Shown piece after piece: positions 1 through 8,140 of a stretch of DNA of 64,000 bases. Positions within the stretch are counted from its first letter, which is position 1. Every line of letters begins with the position of its first letter. Both the position numbers and the translations under genes were made by a program. Under the pieces are notes generated by a model. That model did not search any database and was not told the DNA's origin. It was given only the letters and a program-made list of their open reading frames with translations. This stretch comes from Dyella_A sp049445995 (GTDB lineage Bacteria; Pseudomonadota; Gammaproteobacteria; Xanthomonadales; Rhodanobacteraceae): NCBI RefSeq assembly GCF_049445995.1, contig NZ_JBMSDZ010000009.1:62001-126000 (forward strand), written 5' to 3'.

Positions 1-702
<702 letters not shown>

Positions 703-743
703 GTGGTCAGGCAGTTCCCTGGTGGCGCACCGGAGCGCGATGC

Positions 744-2366
744 ATGCGTGATCGATCCAGTGTAGTCGCGCCCGTCGCGCGCTGGCGAGCCGCGTTCCTG
801 GGGGCGTTTGTCGCACTGCTGCTGGTGAAGATCGCACTCGCCGCGACGCTCGCGCCTTTCAGCGACGAGGCGTTCTACTGGCAGGAGAGCCGGCACCTCG
901 CCTGGGGCTACAGCGACCTGCCGCCGCTGACCGCATGGTTGATCCGCCTCGGCGAAACCGTGGCGGGGCACGGCCTGCTCGGCATGCGCTGGCCGTTCCT
1001 GCTGCTGGGCGCGGCGTTGCCGTGGATCGTGGTGCGCTTCGCCCGCGAGGGGTTCGATGCGCGTATCGGCTGGCAGGCCGGCCTGCTGTGCCTGGCGCTG
1101 CCGCTGGCCGGCACGCTTGGGGTGCTTGCCGTGCCGGACGTGCCGCTGACGGTGGCGATCATGCTGGCCGTGCTCGCGCTGCAGCGGGTGGCCGAAGCGA
1201 ACCGCATGCGTGACTGGCTGCTGCTCGGCGGCGCGCTCGCGCTGGCGTGGATGGCGCACTACCGCGCGGCGATGCCGATGCTGGCCGGGCTGGGGTTTTT
1301 CGTCTTTGCACCGCGCGGCCGTGCGCTGTGGCGACGTCGTGGCCTGTGGCTGGCATTGGCGGTGGCGTCGCTCGGCCTGATCCCGCTGCTGGTGTCCAAC
1401 TGGCAGCAGCGTGGTGTCGGCATCGCCTTCCAACTGGTCGACCGCAATCCCTGGCGGTTCCACGCCGATGCGCTGGCGCAGCCGCTGGAACAGGCGCTGG
1501 CCTGCACGCCGTTGCTGTACGCGCTGCTGCTGTGGGCGGCGTGGCAGGCGTGGCGGCGGCGCCAAGACGCGCCATGGGACGTGATCGCCTTCGTGGCGGT
1601 GGGCTTTCTCGGGCTGTATTTCGTGCTGGGCCTGTTTGCCGACGACCTGCGCTTTCGCGCGCACTGGCCGCTGCCGGGCTATCTGCCGCTGCTCGCCGTA
1701 TTGCCTGCGTTGCTGTGGGCCGGGCAGGGCACCCGCGCCGGCCGCCGCTGGCTGATCGCGGCACTGGGCCTGGCGGTTGCCGGACAGGTGCTGGGGCTGA
1801 CCTACCTCGCCGCGGCCGCCACGCCGGGCGGGGCGACCCGCCTGGCCGGGTTGAAGGCGTTTCCGTATGCCTTCGTCGGATGGCGCGAGGCAGCGGCACG
1901 GGCATCGTCGCTGCGGACCGGCGGCGCCGTACTGGTGGCGGACAACTTCGTGCTCGCGGCCGAACTGGATTTCGCGCTCGACGGCGATCGTCCGGGCGAC
2001 AGTCGGCCCGTCTACAGCCTGGACAGCCCGCTGAACATCAAGCACGGCCGCGCGCCGCAGCTGGCGATCTGGCAGCGCGACGAGGCGGGTCTGCGCGCCG
2101 CGCACGCGGGCCAGCCGATGCTGCTGGTGGTGGAGGAAACCGCGCAGAGCGAGCGCGAACGGCTGGCCTGGCAGGGCACGCTGTGCCGGCGCATCGATGC
2201 GCCGCAAGCCGCGGGACGACTGGATCTCTACGACGGCCGCAAGCGCTTTGCCTTCTATCGCGGGCGGGTGCCGACGGTGGCGCCTTCCGCGCTGCCGGCC
2301 ACGCCGGCCGAGCGCGCGGCCTGTCCGCTCTGGCGCGCGGCGCATGCGGCCGAGACGGCGCCTTGA
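744..2366 (+). CDS. GT39-like (PMT/ArnT-type) membrane glycosyltransferase
   Basis: Polytopic inner-membrane protein of 540 residues with many hydrophobic helices in the first ~370 residues and a soluble C-terminal part. Near the N-terminus, the first periplasmic loop carries FSDEAFYW, the acidic DE motif typical of GT39/ArnT-type glycosyltransferases, which use polyprenyl-linked sugar donors. I chose ATG 744 (MRDRSSVVAPVARW) because the upstream in-frame extension is not conserved-looking and would run into the divergent moxR gene. A weak GGAG lies ahead of it. The acceptor (lipid A, protein or another glycan) cannot be told from sequence. It converges on maf with only 9 bp between the stop codons. 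Confidence 0.75.
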   Translation: MRDRSSVVAPVARWRAAFLGAFVALLLVKIALAATLAPFSDEAFYWQESRHLAWGYSDLPPLTAWLIRLGETVAGHGLLGMRWPFLLLGAALPWIVVRFAREGFDARIGWQAGLLCLALPLAGTLGVLAVPDVPLTVAIMLAVLALQRVAEANRMRDWLLLGGALALAWMAHYRAAMPMLAGLGFFVFAPRGRALWRRRGLWLALAVASLGLIPLLVSNWQQRGVGIAFQLVDRNPWRFHADALAQPLEQALACTPLLYALLLWAAWQAWRRRQDAPWDVIAFVAVGFLGLYFVLGLFADDLRFRAHWPLPGYLPLLAVLPALLWAGQGTRAGRRWLIAALGLAVAGQVLGLTYLAAAATPGGATRLAGLKAFPYAFVGWREAAARASSLRTGGAVLVADNFVLAAELDFALDGDRPGDSRPVYSLDSPLNIKHGRAPQLAIWQRDEAGLRAAHAGQPMLLVVEETAQSERERLAWQGTLCRRIDAPQAAGRLDLYDGRKRFAFYRGRVPTVAPSALPATPAERAACPLWRAAHAAETAP

Positions 2367-2375
2367 TCGAACCGC

Positions 2376-2957
2376 TCAGGGAATCGGGTGTCCCGCGGCG
2401 CGCAGCAGGCGCGCCAGGGCGATCAGCGGCAGGCCGACCAGCGCGCTGGGGTCGTCGGTCTCGATGCGCTCGAACAGGCTGATGCCCAGCGCCTCGCACT
2501 TGAAGCTGCCGGCACAGTCCAGCGGCTGTTCGCGCTCGACATAGCGGGCGATCTCGCCGTCGCCGAGGGCGCGGAAGACGGCCCGGGTAAGGTCGACGTG
2601 GGTGTGCCTGACGCCGCTGCGCGCATCGAGCAGGCACAGCGCGGTGTGGAAACGCACCGTGCGACCGCTGCTGGCGCGCAGCTGCCGGCGCGCGCGCTCC
2701 GGCGTGCCGGGCTTGTCCAGCACGGCGCCGCCGAGTTCGGCCACCTGGTCCGAGCCGATCACCAGTGCCTGCGGATGGGTCCGCGCCACCGCCGCGGCCT
2801 TGGCGATCGCCAGCCGCAGCGCCCGCGCGGCCGGTGCCTCGTCCGGCCGCGCGGCTTCATCGACGCCCGGCGCGGCCTGGGTGAAGTCCGCCAGCAGGCG
2901 GCGCAGCAGCTCGGCGCGATGGCGCGAGGTCGAACCGAGCACGATCGGCGCGGTCAT
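2376..2957 (-). CDS. yceF: Maf/YceF family nucleoside triphosphate pyrophosphatase
   Basis: Maf-family house-cleaning pyrophosphatase of 193 residues. The N-terminus reads LGSTSRHRAELL, matching the family S-x-S-x-R-x-x-L substrate loop, and IGSDQV carries the catalytic acidic residue. The C-terminal CAGSFKCEALGISLFERI resembles the YceF subgroup, which hydrolyses m7GTP, rather than YhdE (dTTP/UTP). It starts at ATG 2957 and overlaps the end of the upstream small membrane protein gene by 4 bp (ATGA), so the two are probably cotranscribed. In E. coli yceF is next to yceD-rpmF, but divergent. The same divergent neighbourhood is kept here. Confidence 0.9.
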   Translation of the reverse strand: MTAPIVLGSTSRHRAELLRRLLADFTQAAPGVDEAARPDEAPAARALRLAIAKAAAVARTHPQALVIGSDQVAELGGAVLDKPGTPERARRQLRASSGRTVRFHTALCLLDARSGVRHTHVDLTRAVFRALGDGEIARYVEREQPLDCAGSFKCEALGISLFERIETDDPSALVGLPLIALARLLRAAGHPIP

Positions 2958-3472
2958 GCGCCGGGGCCGCGAATGTGATCGCGCATGGCGTTGTCCAGGT
3001 CGTGCTGGGCCTGGTTCAGCGCGCTCAGCAGGGGTTCGAGGCGGCCACGCGTGTCGCGCATCGACTGCGCGGTGGCATCGAGTTGCTGCTGGCTGGCCCA
3101 GGCGGAGCAGTCGCGAATCCACAGGCGCTGCTGCAGCAGCGCGCGCAGGCCGGCGTCGATGGCCTGGTGCGCGTCCTTTTCGCTGGCCTGCGGCGTGTCC
3201 GGATTGACCGACATCACCGCGTGCGCCTGCTGCAGGCCGCTGCGGCAGGTCTTCAGATCCGCTTCCAGCCGGTCGGCCAGATCCAGCAGGGTCTGCAGGC
3301 TGGCATTGCGCCGCCATTCGCGCCTGCGCTGGTTGAGGATCACGGCGACCAGCACCACCAGTAGCCCGAACAGGGCCGCGCCGCCGGCTATCATCATCTG
3401 GGGGGTCACAGGGCTGGATTCGCCGGAAATCGTCGGGTAGCCAGTCTGCCGCAAGCGGGGCGGCGCAGGCAA
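2954..3472 (-). CDS. small membrane-anchored helical protein, function unknown
   Basis: I do not recognise this protein. It has one clear transmembrane segment (around residues 27-46 from the long start, AGGAALFGLLVVLVAVIL) followed by basic residues RRREWRR, then about 110 residues of mostly helical soluble sequence. The long form uses a TTG start at 3472. An ATG at 3397 (MMIAGGAALFG), right before the membrane segment, is an equally good start and would give a 147-residue protein. Neither has a strong Shine-Dalgarno. Its stop overlaps the maf start by 4 bp. The orientation is probably a short N-terminal anchor with a cytoplasmic helical domain. Confidence 0.6.
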   Translation of the reverse strand: MPAPPRLRQTGYPTISGESSPVTPQMMIAGGAALFGLLVVLVAVILNQRRREWRRNASLQTLLDLADRLEADLKTCRSGLQQAHAVMSVNPDTPQASEKDAHQAIDAGLRALLQQRLWIRDCSAWASQQQLDATAQSMRDTRGRLEPLLSALNQAQHDLDNAMRDHIRGPGA

Positions 3473-3517
3473 AGTGCGCCTGCGCGATGCTCCGGGTTGC
3501 GCGGTGCCGCTTCATGG

Positions 3518-3546
3518 TTGACTTGGGGCGTGGGCAAACCCATAAT
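3518..3546 (+). promoter_or_regulatory. sigma-70 promoter for yceD-rpmF, near-leaderless
   Basis: TTGACT at 3518-3523 and CATAAT at 3541-3546 are separated by 17 bp. The predicted transcription start (about 3553) is only some 3 nt before the yceD ATG at 3556, and no Shine-Dalgarno precedes that ATG. This suggests a leaderless or near-leaderless yceD transcript. Confidence 0.6.
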
Positions 3547-3555
3547 TTCGCGATT

Positions 3556-4071
3556 ATGTCCGTGACACTGCCAGAGTCCGTGGATGCTTGGCGCATGGTC
3601 ACGGCGCGGCGTTCCTTCGTCGGAACGCTTCCTGTGGCCTCGATGCCCCGCCTGTGCGGGATGCTGGCAGGCAGCGACGGGGAGATCGGATTCGAGCTGG
3701 AGTTCGGTCGCGACGAGTTGGGCATGGCGTATCTCGATGTGCGTGCCGATGCGCCGCTGAGCGTGACCTGCCAGCGTTCGCTGGAGCCGTTCGTGCTGCC
3801 GGTCTCGGTGTGCAACCGGCTGGGCCTGATCCGGTCGGAGCGCGAGGAGTCGGGGCTGTCGCCCGACTGCGAGCCGCTGCTGGTGGAGGACGACGGCAAA
3901 CTGATGCTGGTCGAGGTCATCGAGGACGAACTGTTGTTGGCGCTGCCGCTGGTCCCGGTCAATCCGGACAGCCAGCTGCCCGAAGAAGTGACAAGCCCGC
4001 CGGCGGACGAGAGTGCCGACGAGGGACGTACCGATAACCCGTTCGCGGTGTTGCGCGAACTCAAGAAATAA
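3556..4071 (+). CDS. yceD: YceD family protein (DUF177), 23S rRNA accumulation
   Basis: YceD/DUF177 protein of 171 residues, encoded directly ahead of rpmF as in most bacteria. In other bacteria the family is needed for normal 23S rRNA accumulation and is coexpressed with L32. The start is ATG 3556 (MSVTLPESVDAWRM). The reading frame is open back to 3487, but the promoter at 3518-3546 lies inside that extension, so the short form is favoured. Visible family features are the central CQRSLEPF stretch, where canonical members have a C-x-R-C type motif, and the acidic C-terminal half ending in NPFAVLRELKK, close to the typical NPFAVLK/L ending. Confidence 0.88.
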   Translation: MSVTLPESVDAWRMVTARRSFVGTLPVASMPRLCGMLAGSDGEIGFELEFGRDELGMAYLDVRADAPLSVTCQRSLEPFVLPVSVCNRLGLIRSEREESGLSPDCEPLLVEDDGKLMLVEVIEDELLLALPLVPVNPDSQLPEEVTSPPADESADEGRTDNPFAVLRELKK

Positions 4072-4107
4072 CCCGCTCGAAACAAGCGATTACGTTGGAG
4101 ATCCGCC

Positions 4108-4302
4108 ATGGCCGTTGCCAAGAGCCGCAAGACCCCGTCCACCCGCGGCATGCGTCGTTCGCACGACAAGCTGAAGACCGTGCAGCTGTCGACCGACCCG
4201 ACCAGCGGCGAGGTGCACCTGCGCCACCACGTGACTGCCGACGGTTACTACCGCGGCAAGAAGGTCATCGACACCGCCGTGGCGGCCGTCGAAGAGGATT
4301 GA
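4108..4302 (+). CDS. rpmF: 50S ribosomal protein L32
   Basis: Complete 64-residue L32, a small protein of the large ribosomal subunit. It starts MAVAKSRKTPSTRGMRRSHD, the characteristic N-terminus of proteobacterial L32 without zinc-binding cysteines. The C-terminus continues YYRGKKVI. A GGAG lies 10 bp before the ATG. It follows yceD by 36 bp and is followed by a strong intrinsic terminator, so yceD-rpmF looks like a closed two-gene unit here, rather than continuing into plsX-fabH as in enterics. Confidence 0.97.
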   Translation: MAVAKSRKTPSTRGMRRSHDKLKTVQLSTDPTSGEVHLRHHVTADGYYRGKKVIDTAVAAVEED

Positions 4303-4314
4303 TCGGTTCCTGTG

Positions 4315-4340
4315 CGATTCCGGTGACCGATTCCGGTGAC
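4315..4340 (+). repeat. 13-bp tandem duplication after rpmF
   Basis: CGATTCCGGTGAC occurs twice back to back (4315-4327 and 4328-4340), directly before the rpmF terminator. It is most likely a simple slippage duplication. Confidence 0.8.
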
Positions 4341-4372
4341 AAGGCGGCGCGGTAACGCGCCGCTTTGCTTTT
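4341..4372 (+). terminator. intrinsic terminator after rpmF
   Basis: Arms AAGGCGGCGCG and CGCGCCGCTTT pair around a GTAA loop (one G-U pair) and are followed by GCTTTT. It separates yceD-rpmF from fabH. The rest of the gap to 4472 shows nothing clear. Confidence 0.75.
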
Positions 4373-4472
4373 GTGCGCAGGCGAACGTACTTTGTCGGTT
4401 CCGGTGCGGCCTTCTCCACCCTTGGCGTGGAAGCAGCGGACACCCCGAGCGACCGTGCCAATGGATAGTTGA

Positions 4473-5447
4473 ATGACCCCGATCTTTTCCCGCATCACCG
4501 GCACCGGCAGCGCATTGCCGGATCGCGTCCTCACCAACGCCGACCTCGAGAAGATCGTCGACACCAGCGACGAGTGGATCCGGACCCGCACCGGCATCCG
4601 CGAGCGGCATGTGGTTGCCGATGGCGAAACCACCTCCGACCTCGCCGTGACCGCGGCGCAGCGTGCGCTGGAGGCGGCCGGCGTCAAGGCATCCGAGCTG
4701 GACCTGATCGTGCTGGGCACGACCACGCCGGACATCATCTTTCCGTCCACCGCCTGCCTGGTGCAGCACCGCATCGGCGCCAACGGCTGCGCGGCATTTG
4801 ACGTGAATGCGGCCTGCTCGGGCTTCGTGTATGCGCTGGGTGTCGCCGACAAGTTCATCCGGAGCGGGCAGTCGAAGAAGGTGCTGGTGATCGGCGCCGA
4901 GACGCTTACGCGCATGGTCGACTGGACCGAGCGCGAGACCTGCGTGCTGTTCGGCGACGGCGCGGGTGCGGTGGTACTCGAAGCGTCCGGCGAGCCGGGC
5001 ATCTACGCCACCTGCCTGCACGCGGACGGTGGCCACAGGGATCTCTTGTACAACCCGGTCGGCGTGTCCGTCGGCTTCACCGACGAGCCGAATCATGGCG
5101 TGCGCATCCGCATGGCCGGTCGCGAGGTGTTCAAGGTGGCGGTGAGGACGCTCGATTCGCTGGTTGACGAGACGCTGCAGGCCGCCGGCATGCAGGAGTC
5201 GGACATCGACTGGCTGATTCCGCACCAGGCCAACCTGCGCATCATCGAGGCCACGGCCAAGCGGCTGAAGATGTCGATGGAGCGGGTGGTGGTGACGGTC
5301 GACAAGCACGCCAACACGTCCTCGGGCTCGGTGCCGCTGGCGCTGGACTACGCGGTGCGCTCGGGCAAGGTGCAGCGCGGACAGACCCTGTTGCTGGAGG
5401 CCTTCGGCGGCGGATTTACCTGGGCGTCGGCGCTGCTGCGCTACTGA
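4473..5447 (+). CDS. fabH: 3-oxoacyl-ACP synthase III (KAS III)
   Basis: FabH condenses acetyl-CoA with malonyl-ACP to start each round of type II fatty acid synthesis in the cytoplasm. At 324 residues it has normal length. The thiolase-fold catalytic triad is visible: Cys115 in NAACSGFVYAL, His in WLIPHQANLRI, and Asn in KHANTSSGSVPLAL. The N-terminal DEWIRTRTGIRERH is the family signature. It starts at ATG 4473. It lies 170 bp after rpmF, past a terminator, so it probably has its own promoter. plsX, which sits between rpmF and fabH in many proteobacteria, is not present here. A 189 bp palindromic element separates fabH from fabD. Confidence 0.97.
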   Translation: MTPIFSRITGTGSALPDRVLTNADLEKIVDTSDEWIRTRTGIRERHVVADGETTSDLAVTAAQRALEAAGVKASELDLIVLGTTTPDIIFPSTACLVQHRIGANGCAAFDVNAACSGFVYALGVADKFIRSGQSKKVLVIGAETLTRMVDWTERETCVLFGDGAGAVVLEASGEPGIYATCLHADGGHRDLLYNPVGVSVGFTDEPNHGVRIRMAGREVFKVAVRTLDSLVDETLQAAGMQESDIDWLIPHQANLRIIEATAKRLKMSMERVVVTVDKHANTSSGSVPLALDYAVRSGKVQRGQTLLLEAFGGGFTWASALLRY

Positions 5448-5470
5448 CCGATCCTGCTGCGCACCACTCC

Positions 5471-5659
5471 AGACGCCGCCCTCTAGGAGCGTGGGCCGTA
5501 GAAATCTTTGGGCTGCGATTGTGCTCTCATCCATAGGCTGCGCCTCTCGTCGGGCTTGCATAGTGTGACTATGCGCACCCTCCGATAGACGCATCCTATG
5601 GCGATAGCCCAATCTCGCTATCCAAAGTTTCTACGGCCCACGCTCCTAGGGCGGCATCT
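5471..5659. repeat. ~189 bp palindromic (MITE/REP-like) element between fabH and fabD
   Basis: The 303 bp gap between fabH and fabD is mostly one long imperfect palindrome. The left arm (5471-5511) and right arm (5622-5659) match as reverse complements over about 38 positions apart from small indels and one substitution. The shared core is AGGAGCGTGGGCCGTAGAAA. Inside, a second imperfect inverted repeat (about 5530-5553 against 5572-5600) surrounds a central GCATAGT-GTG-ACTATGC hairpin. There is no coding potential and no transposase. The shape fits a non-autonomous mobile or REP-type element that would fold into a long cruciform or RNA hairpin in the fab transcript. 5660-5750 is the fabD leader. 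Confidence 0.85.
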
Positions 5660-5750
5660 GCGTTCTACGACACGAAACTTCGCGATACGGCTGCGTACGC
5701 CATCGAATGCTGGCACCATGCCCGCCTTTCCGCCAACGGTTCCTGTTTCC

Positions 5751-6698
5751 ATGAGCGCACCCGTTTCTTCGCTGGCCTTCGTCTTTCCCGGCCAGGGTTC
5801 CCAGTCGGTCGGCATGCTGGCCGAGCTGGCCGAACTGCATCCGGAAGTGAAGGCCACGTTCGACGAAGCGTCGGACGGCGCGGGCGTCGACCTGTGGGTC
5901 CTCAGCCAGCAGGGTCCGGAACAGCAGCTCAACCGCACCGAATACACCCAGCCGGCCCTGCTGGCCGCCAGCGTGGCGGTATGGCGCCTGTGGTGCGCGC
6001 AGGGCGGCGCGGTGCCGGCCCGGTTGGCGGGCCACAGCCTGGGCGAGTACAGCGCGCTGGTCGCCGCCGAGGCGATCGCGCTGCGTGACGCCGCGCACCT
6101 GGTGCGCATCCGCGGCCAGGCGATGCAGGAGGCCGCGCCGGAAGGTTCGGGCGCGATGGCCGCCGTGCTCGGCGCGGAGGATACGGTGGTCGAGCAGGCC
6201 TGCCGCGACGCCTCGGGCGTGCAGGTGGTGGTGGCGGCCAACTTCAATTCGCCGGGCCAGGTGGTGATCGGCGGTCATGCCGACGCGGTGGACAAGGCCT
6301 TGGCGCTGCTGGCCGAGCGCGGCGTGCGCAAGGCGGTGAAACTGCCGGTGAGCGTGCCCTCGCACACGCCGCTGATGCGCGAGGCCGCCAACCGGCTGGC
6401 CGAGGCGATGACCGCGTATGCCTGGCACGCGCCGAAGATTCCCGTGGTGCAGAACGTGGACGCTCGCGTCCATGACGGCGTCGAGTCGATTCGCGAGGCG
6501 CTGGTCAGCCAGCTCTACCTGCCGGTGCGCTGGACCGGCTGCGTGCAGGCGCTGGTCGCCGGCGGCGCCACCCGCATCGCCGAGTGCGGGCCGGGCAAGG
6601 TGCTGGCCGGACTGGTCAAGCGCATCGACAGGTCCATCGAGGCACGTGCGCTCGGCACGCCGGGCGACTTCGGGGCCACCCGCACCGAGTGGGTCTGA
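5751..6698 (+). CDS. fabD: malonyl-CoA:ACP transacylase
   Basis: FabD moves malonyl from CoA to the ACP phosphopantetheine, supplying elongation units. It has 315 residues. The nucleophile elbow GHSLGEYSAL puts the catalytic Ser at residue 96, and the oxyanion-hole region FVFPGQGSQSVGM starts at residue 10. The start chosen is ATG 5751 (MSAPVSSLAF), which matches the family N-terminus. An in-frame ATG at 5718 is possible, but longer forms run into the palindromic element. It is followed by fabG after 34 bp, so it is cotranscribed with it. Confidence 0.95.
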   Translation: MSAPVSSLAFVFPGQGSQSVGMLAELAELHPEVKATFDEASDGAGVDLWVLSQQGPEQQLNRTEYTQPALLAASVAVWRLWCAQGGAVPARLAGHSLGEYSALVAAEAIALRDAAHLVRIRGQAMQEAAPEGSGAMAAVLGAEDTVVEQACRDASGVQVVVAANFNSPGQVVIGGHADAVDKALALLAERGVRKAVKLPVSVPSHTPLMREAANRLAEAMTAYAWHAPKIPVVQNVDARVHDGVESIREALVSQLYLPVRWTGCVQALVAGGATRIAECGPGKVLAGLVKRIDRSIEARALGTPGDFGATRTEWV

Positions 6699-6732
6699 GC
6701 TCTCCCGATTCCGAAACTGCAAGGACATCCAC

Positions 6733-7476
6733 ATGAACGACGTACTCAAGGGCGAGGTCGCGCTGGTCACCGGCGCCAGCCGCGGCATCGGCGCGGCGAT
6801 TGCCGACGAGCTGGCCGCGATGGGCGCCACCGTGATCGGCACCGCGACCAGCGACGGCGGCGCGACCGCGATCGGCGAGCGGCTGGCGCCGCACGGTGGC
6901 CACGGGCGCAGGCTCGATGTCACCGACGGCGCCGCCGTCGACGGACTGATCGACGGCATCGCCAGGGAATTCGGTGCCGTTTCCATCCTCGTCAACAACG
7001 CCGGCATCACCCGCGACCAGCTGCTGATGCGCATGAAGGACGAGGACTGGCAGGCGATCCTCGACACCAATCTCACCTCGGTCTACCGCACCTCCAAGGC
7101 GGTGATGCGCGGCATGATGAAGGCGCGCAAGGGCCGCATCGTCTCGATCGCCTCGGTGGTCGGTGTCACCGGCAACCCGGGCCAGTCCAACTACGCGGCG
7201 GCCAAGGCCGGCATCATCGCGTTCTCCAAATCGCTGGCGCGCGAGATCGGCAGCCGCGGCATCACGGTGAACGTGGTGGCGCCGGGTTTCATCGACACCG
7301 ACATGACGCGCGCGCTCAGCGAGGAACAGCGCAGCGGCCTGCTCGGCCAGATCGCGCTGGGCCACCTGGGTCAGGCGAGCGACATCGCCAAGGCGGTGGG
7401 CTTTCTGGCGTCGCCGGCGGCGGCCTACATCACCGGCGAGACGCTGCACGTCAACGGCGGCATGTACATGCCGTGA
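6733..7476 (+). CDS. fabG: 3-oxoacyl-ACP reductase
   Basis: FabG is the NADPH-dependent reductase of the fatty acid elongation cycle, a classical short-chain dehydrogenase of 247 residues. The cofactor motif TGASRGIG is at residues 13-20, NNAG follows the central strand, and the catalytic Ser and YxxxK (SNYAAAKAG) are present. The C-terminal ITGETLHVNGGMYM is the FabG signature. It starts at ATG 6733 with AAGGACA 7 bp upstream. A GGCGGCGC-ATG-GCGCCGCC hairpin just after the stop may stabilise the upstream message or pause transcription before acpP. Confidence 0.96.
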   Translation: MNDVLKGEVALVTGASRGIGAAIADELAAMGATVIGTATSDGGATAIGERLAPHGGHGRRLDVTDGAAVDGLIDGIAREFGAVSILVNNAGITRDQLLMRMKDEDWQAILDTNLTSVYRTSKAVMRGMMKARKGRIVSIASVVGVTGNPGQSNYAAAKAGIIAFSKSLAREIGSRGITVNVVAPGFIDTDMTRALSEEQRSGLLGQIALGHLGQASDIAKAVGFLASPAAAYITGETLHVNGGMYMP

Positions 7477-7480
7477 TCAC

Positions 7481-7499
7481 GGCGGCGCATGGCGCCGCC
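7481..7499 (+). other. GC-rich hairpin after fabG
   Basis: A perfect 8-bp stem, GGCGGCGC and GCGCCGCC, with loop ATG begins 4 bp after the fabG stop. No T-tract follows, so this is not a standard terminator. An mRNA-stabilising or processing hairpin ahead of highly expressed acpP is possible. The rest of the 211 bp gap has GACAAT near 7540 as a weak possible -10, but no well-spaced -35. Confidence 0.45.
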
Positions 7500-7687
7500 C
7501 CGGATTGGCTTCCTTGTCGCCACCAGCCCCGTTTTAGGCGACAATGCGCCCTTCGCGCGCCGGCCCCGTGGCCTGCGTGGCTCCACCGTCAGCGGTTCGT
7601 GGCATGCCCTCCGGGCACGCGACCCGCAGGCTTATGCCGGAACCCGCCGGCGCAGCATGAAATTTTCTCCTTGGGAGGTTTGGCAAC

Positions 7688-7927
7688 ATGAGCACCATCG
7701 AAGAACGCGTCAAGAAAATCGTCATCGAGCAGCTGGGCGTGAAGGAAGATGAAGTCACGGCGAACGCTTCGTTCGTGGACGATCTGGGCGCAGATTCGCT
7801 GGACACGGTCGAGCTGGTGATGGCGCTGGAAGAAGAGTTCGAAACCGAGATCCCGGATGAGGAAGCCGAGAAGATCACCACCGTGCAGCAGGCCGTCGAT
7901 TACATCAAGGCCCACTCCAAGGAGTGA
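7688..7927 (+). CDS. acpP: acyl carrier protein
   Basis: ACP of 79 residues carries growing acyl chains on a phosphopantetheine arm. The attachment Ser37 is in the invariant GADSLDTVELVMALEEEF. The protein is short and acidic, with the usual start STIEERVKKIVIEQLGV. A strong Shine-Dalgarno (TTGGGAGG) precedes ATG 7688, fitting the very high expression normal for ACP. It lies between fabG and fabF in the standard order. Gaps of about 210 bp on both sides suggest acpP can be transcribed on its own as well as with its neighbours. Confidence 0.98.
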   Translation: MSTIEERVKKIVIEQLGVKEDEVTANASFVDDLGADSLDTVELVMALEEEFETEIPDEEAEKITTVQQAVDYIKAHSKE

Positions 7928-8140
7928 TCGCGTCGCGGCATGCGGGCGCCCCCGGGTGCCTGTTCCGCCGCGAACCGATAGCGAGAGCTGCGCCATCCTG
8001 GCGCAGTTTTCGTTTCTGCAATCTGCAACGTCCGATCCCGTATGGTGTGCGCCCGGCGTACACGGGTTTCGAGACGTGTCCGACGCGCGGATCTTCCGTT
8101 GCGAAGGGCGACAAATCGCATCAGCAAGGAATTCAAGAGC

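Noticed and set aside
5598..5750. N-terminal extension of FabD
   Set aside because: The extension is translated from the palindromic element and lacks family similarity; ATG 5751 matches the normal FabD start.
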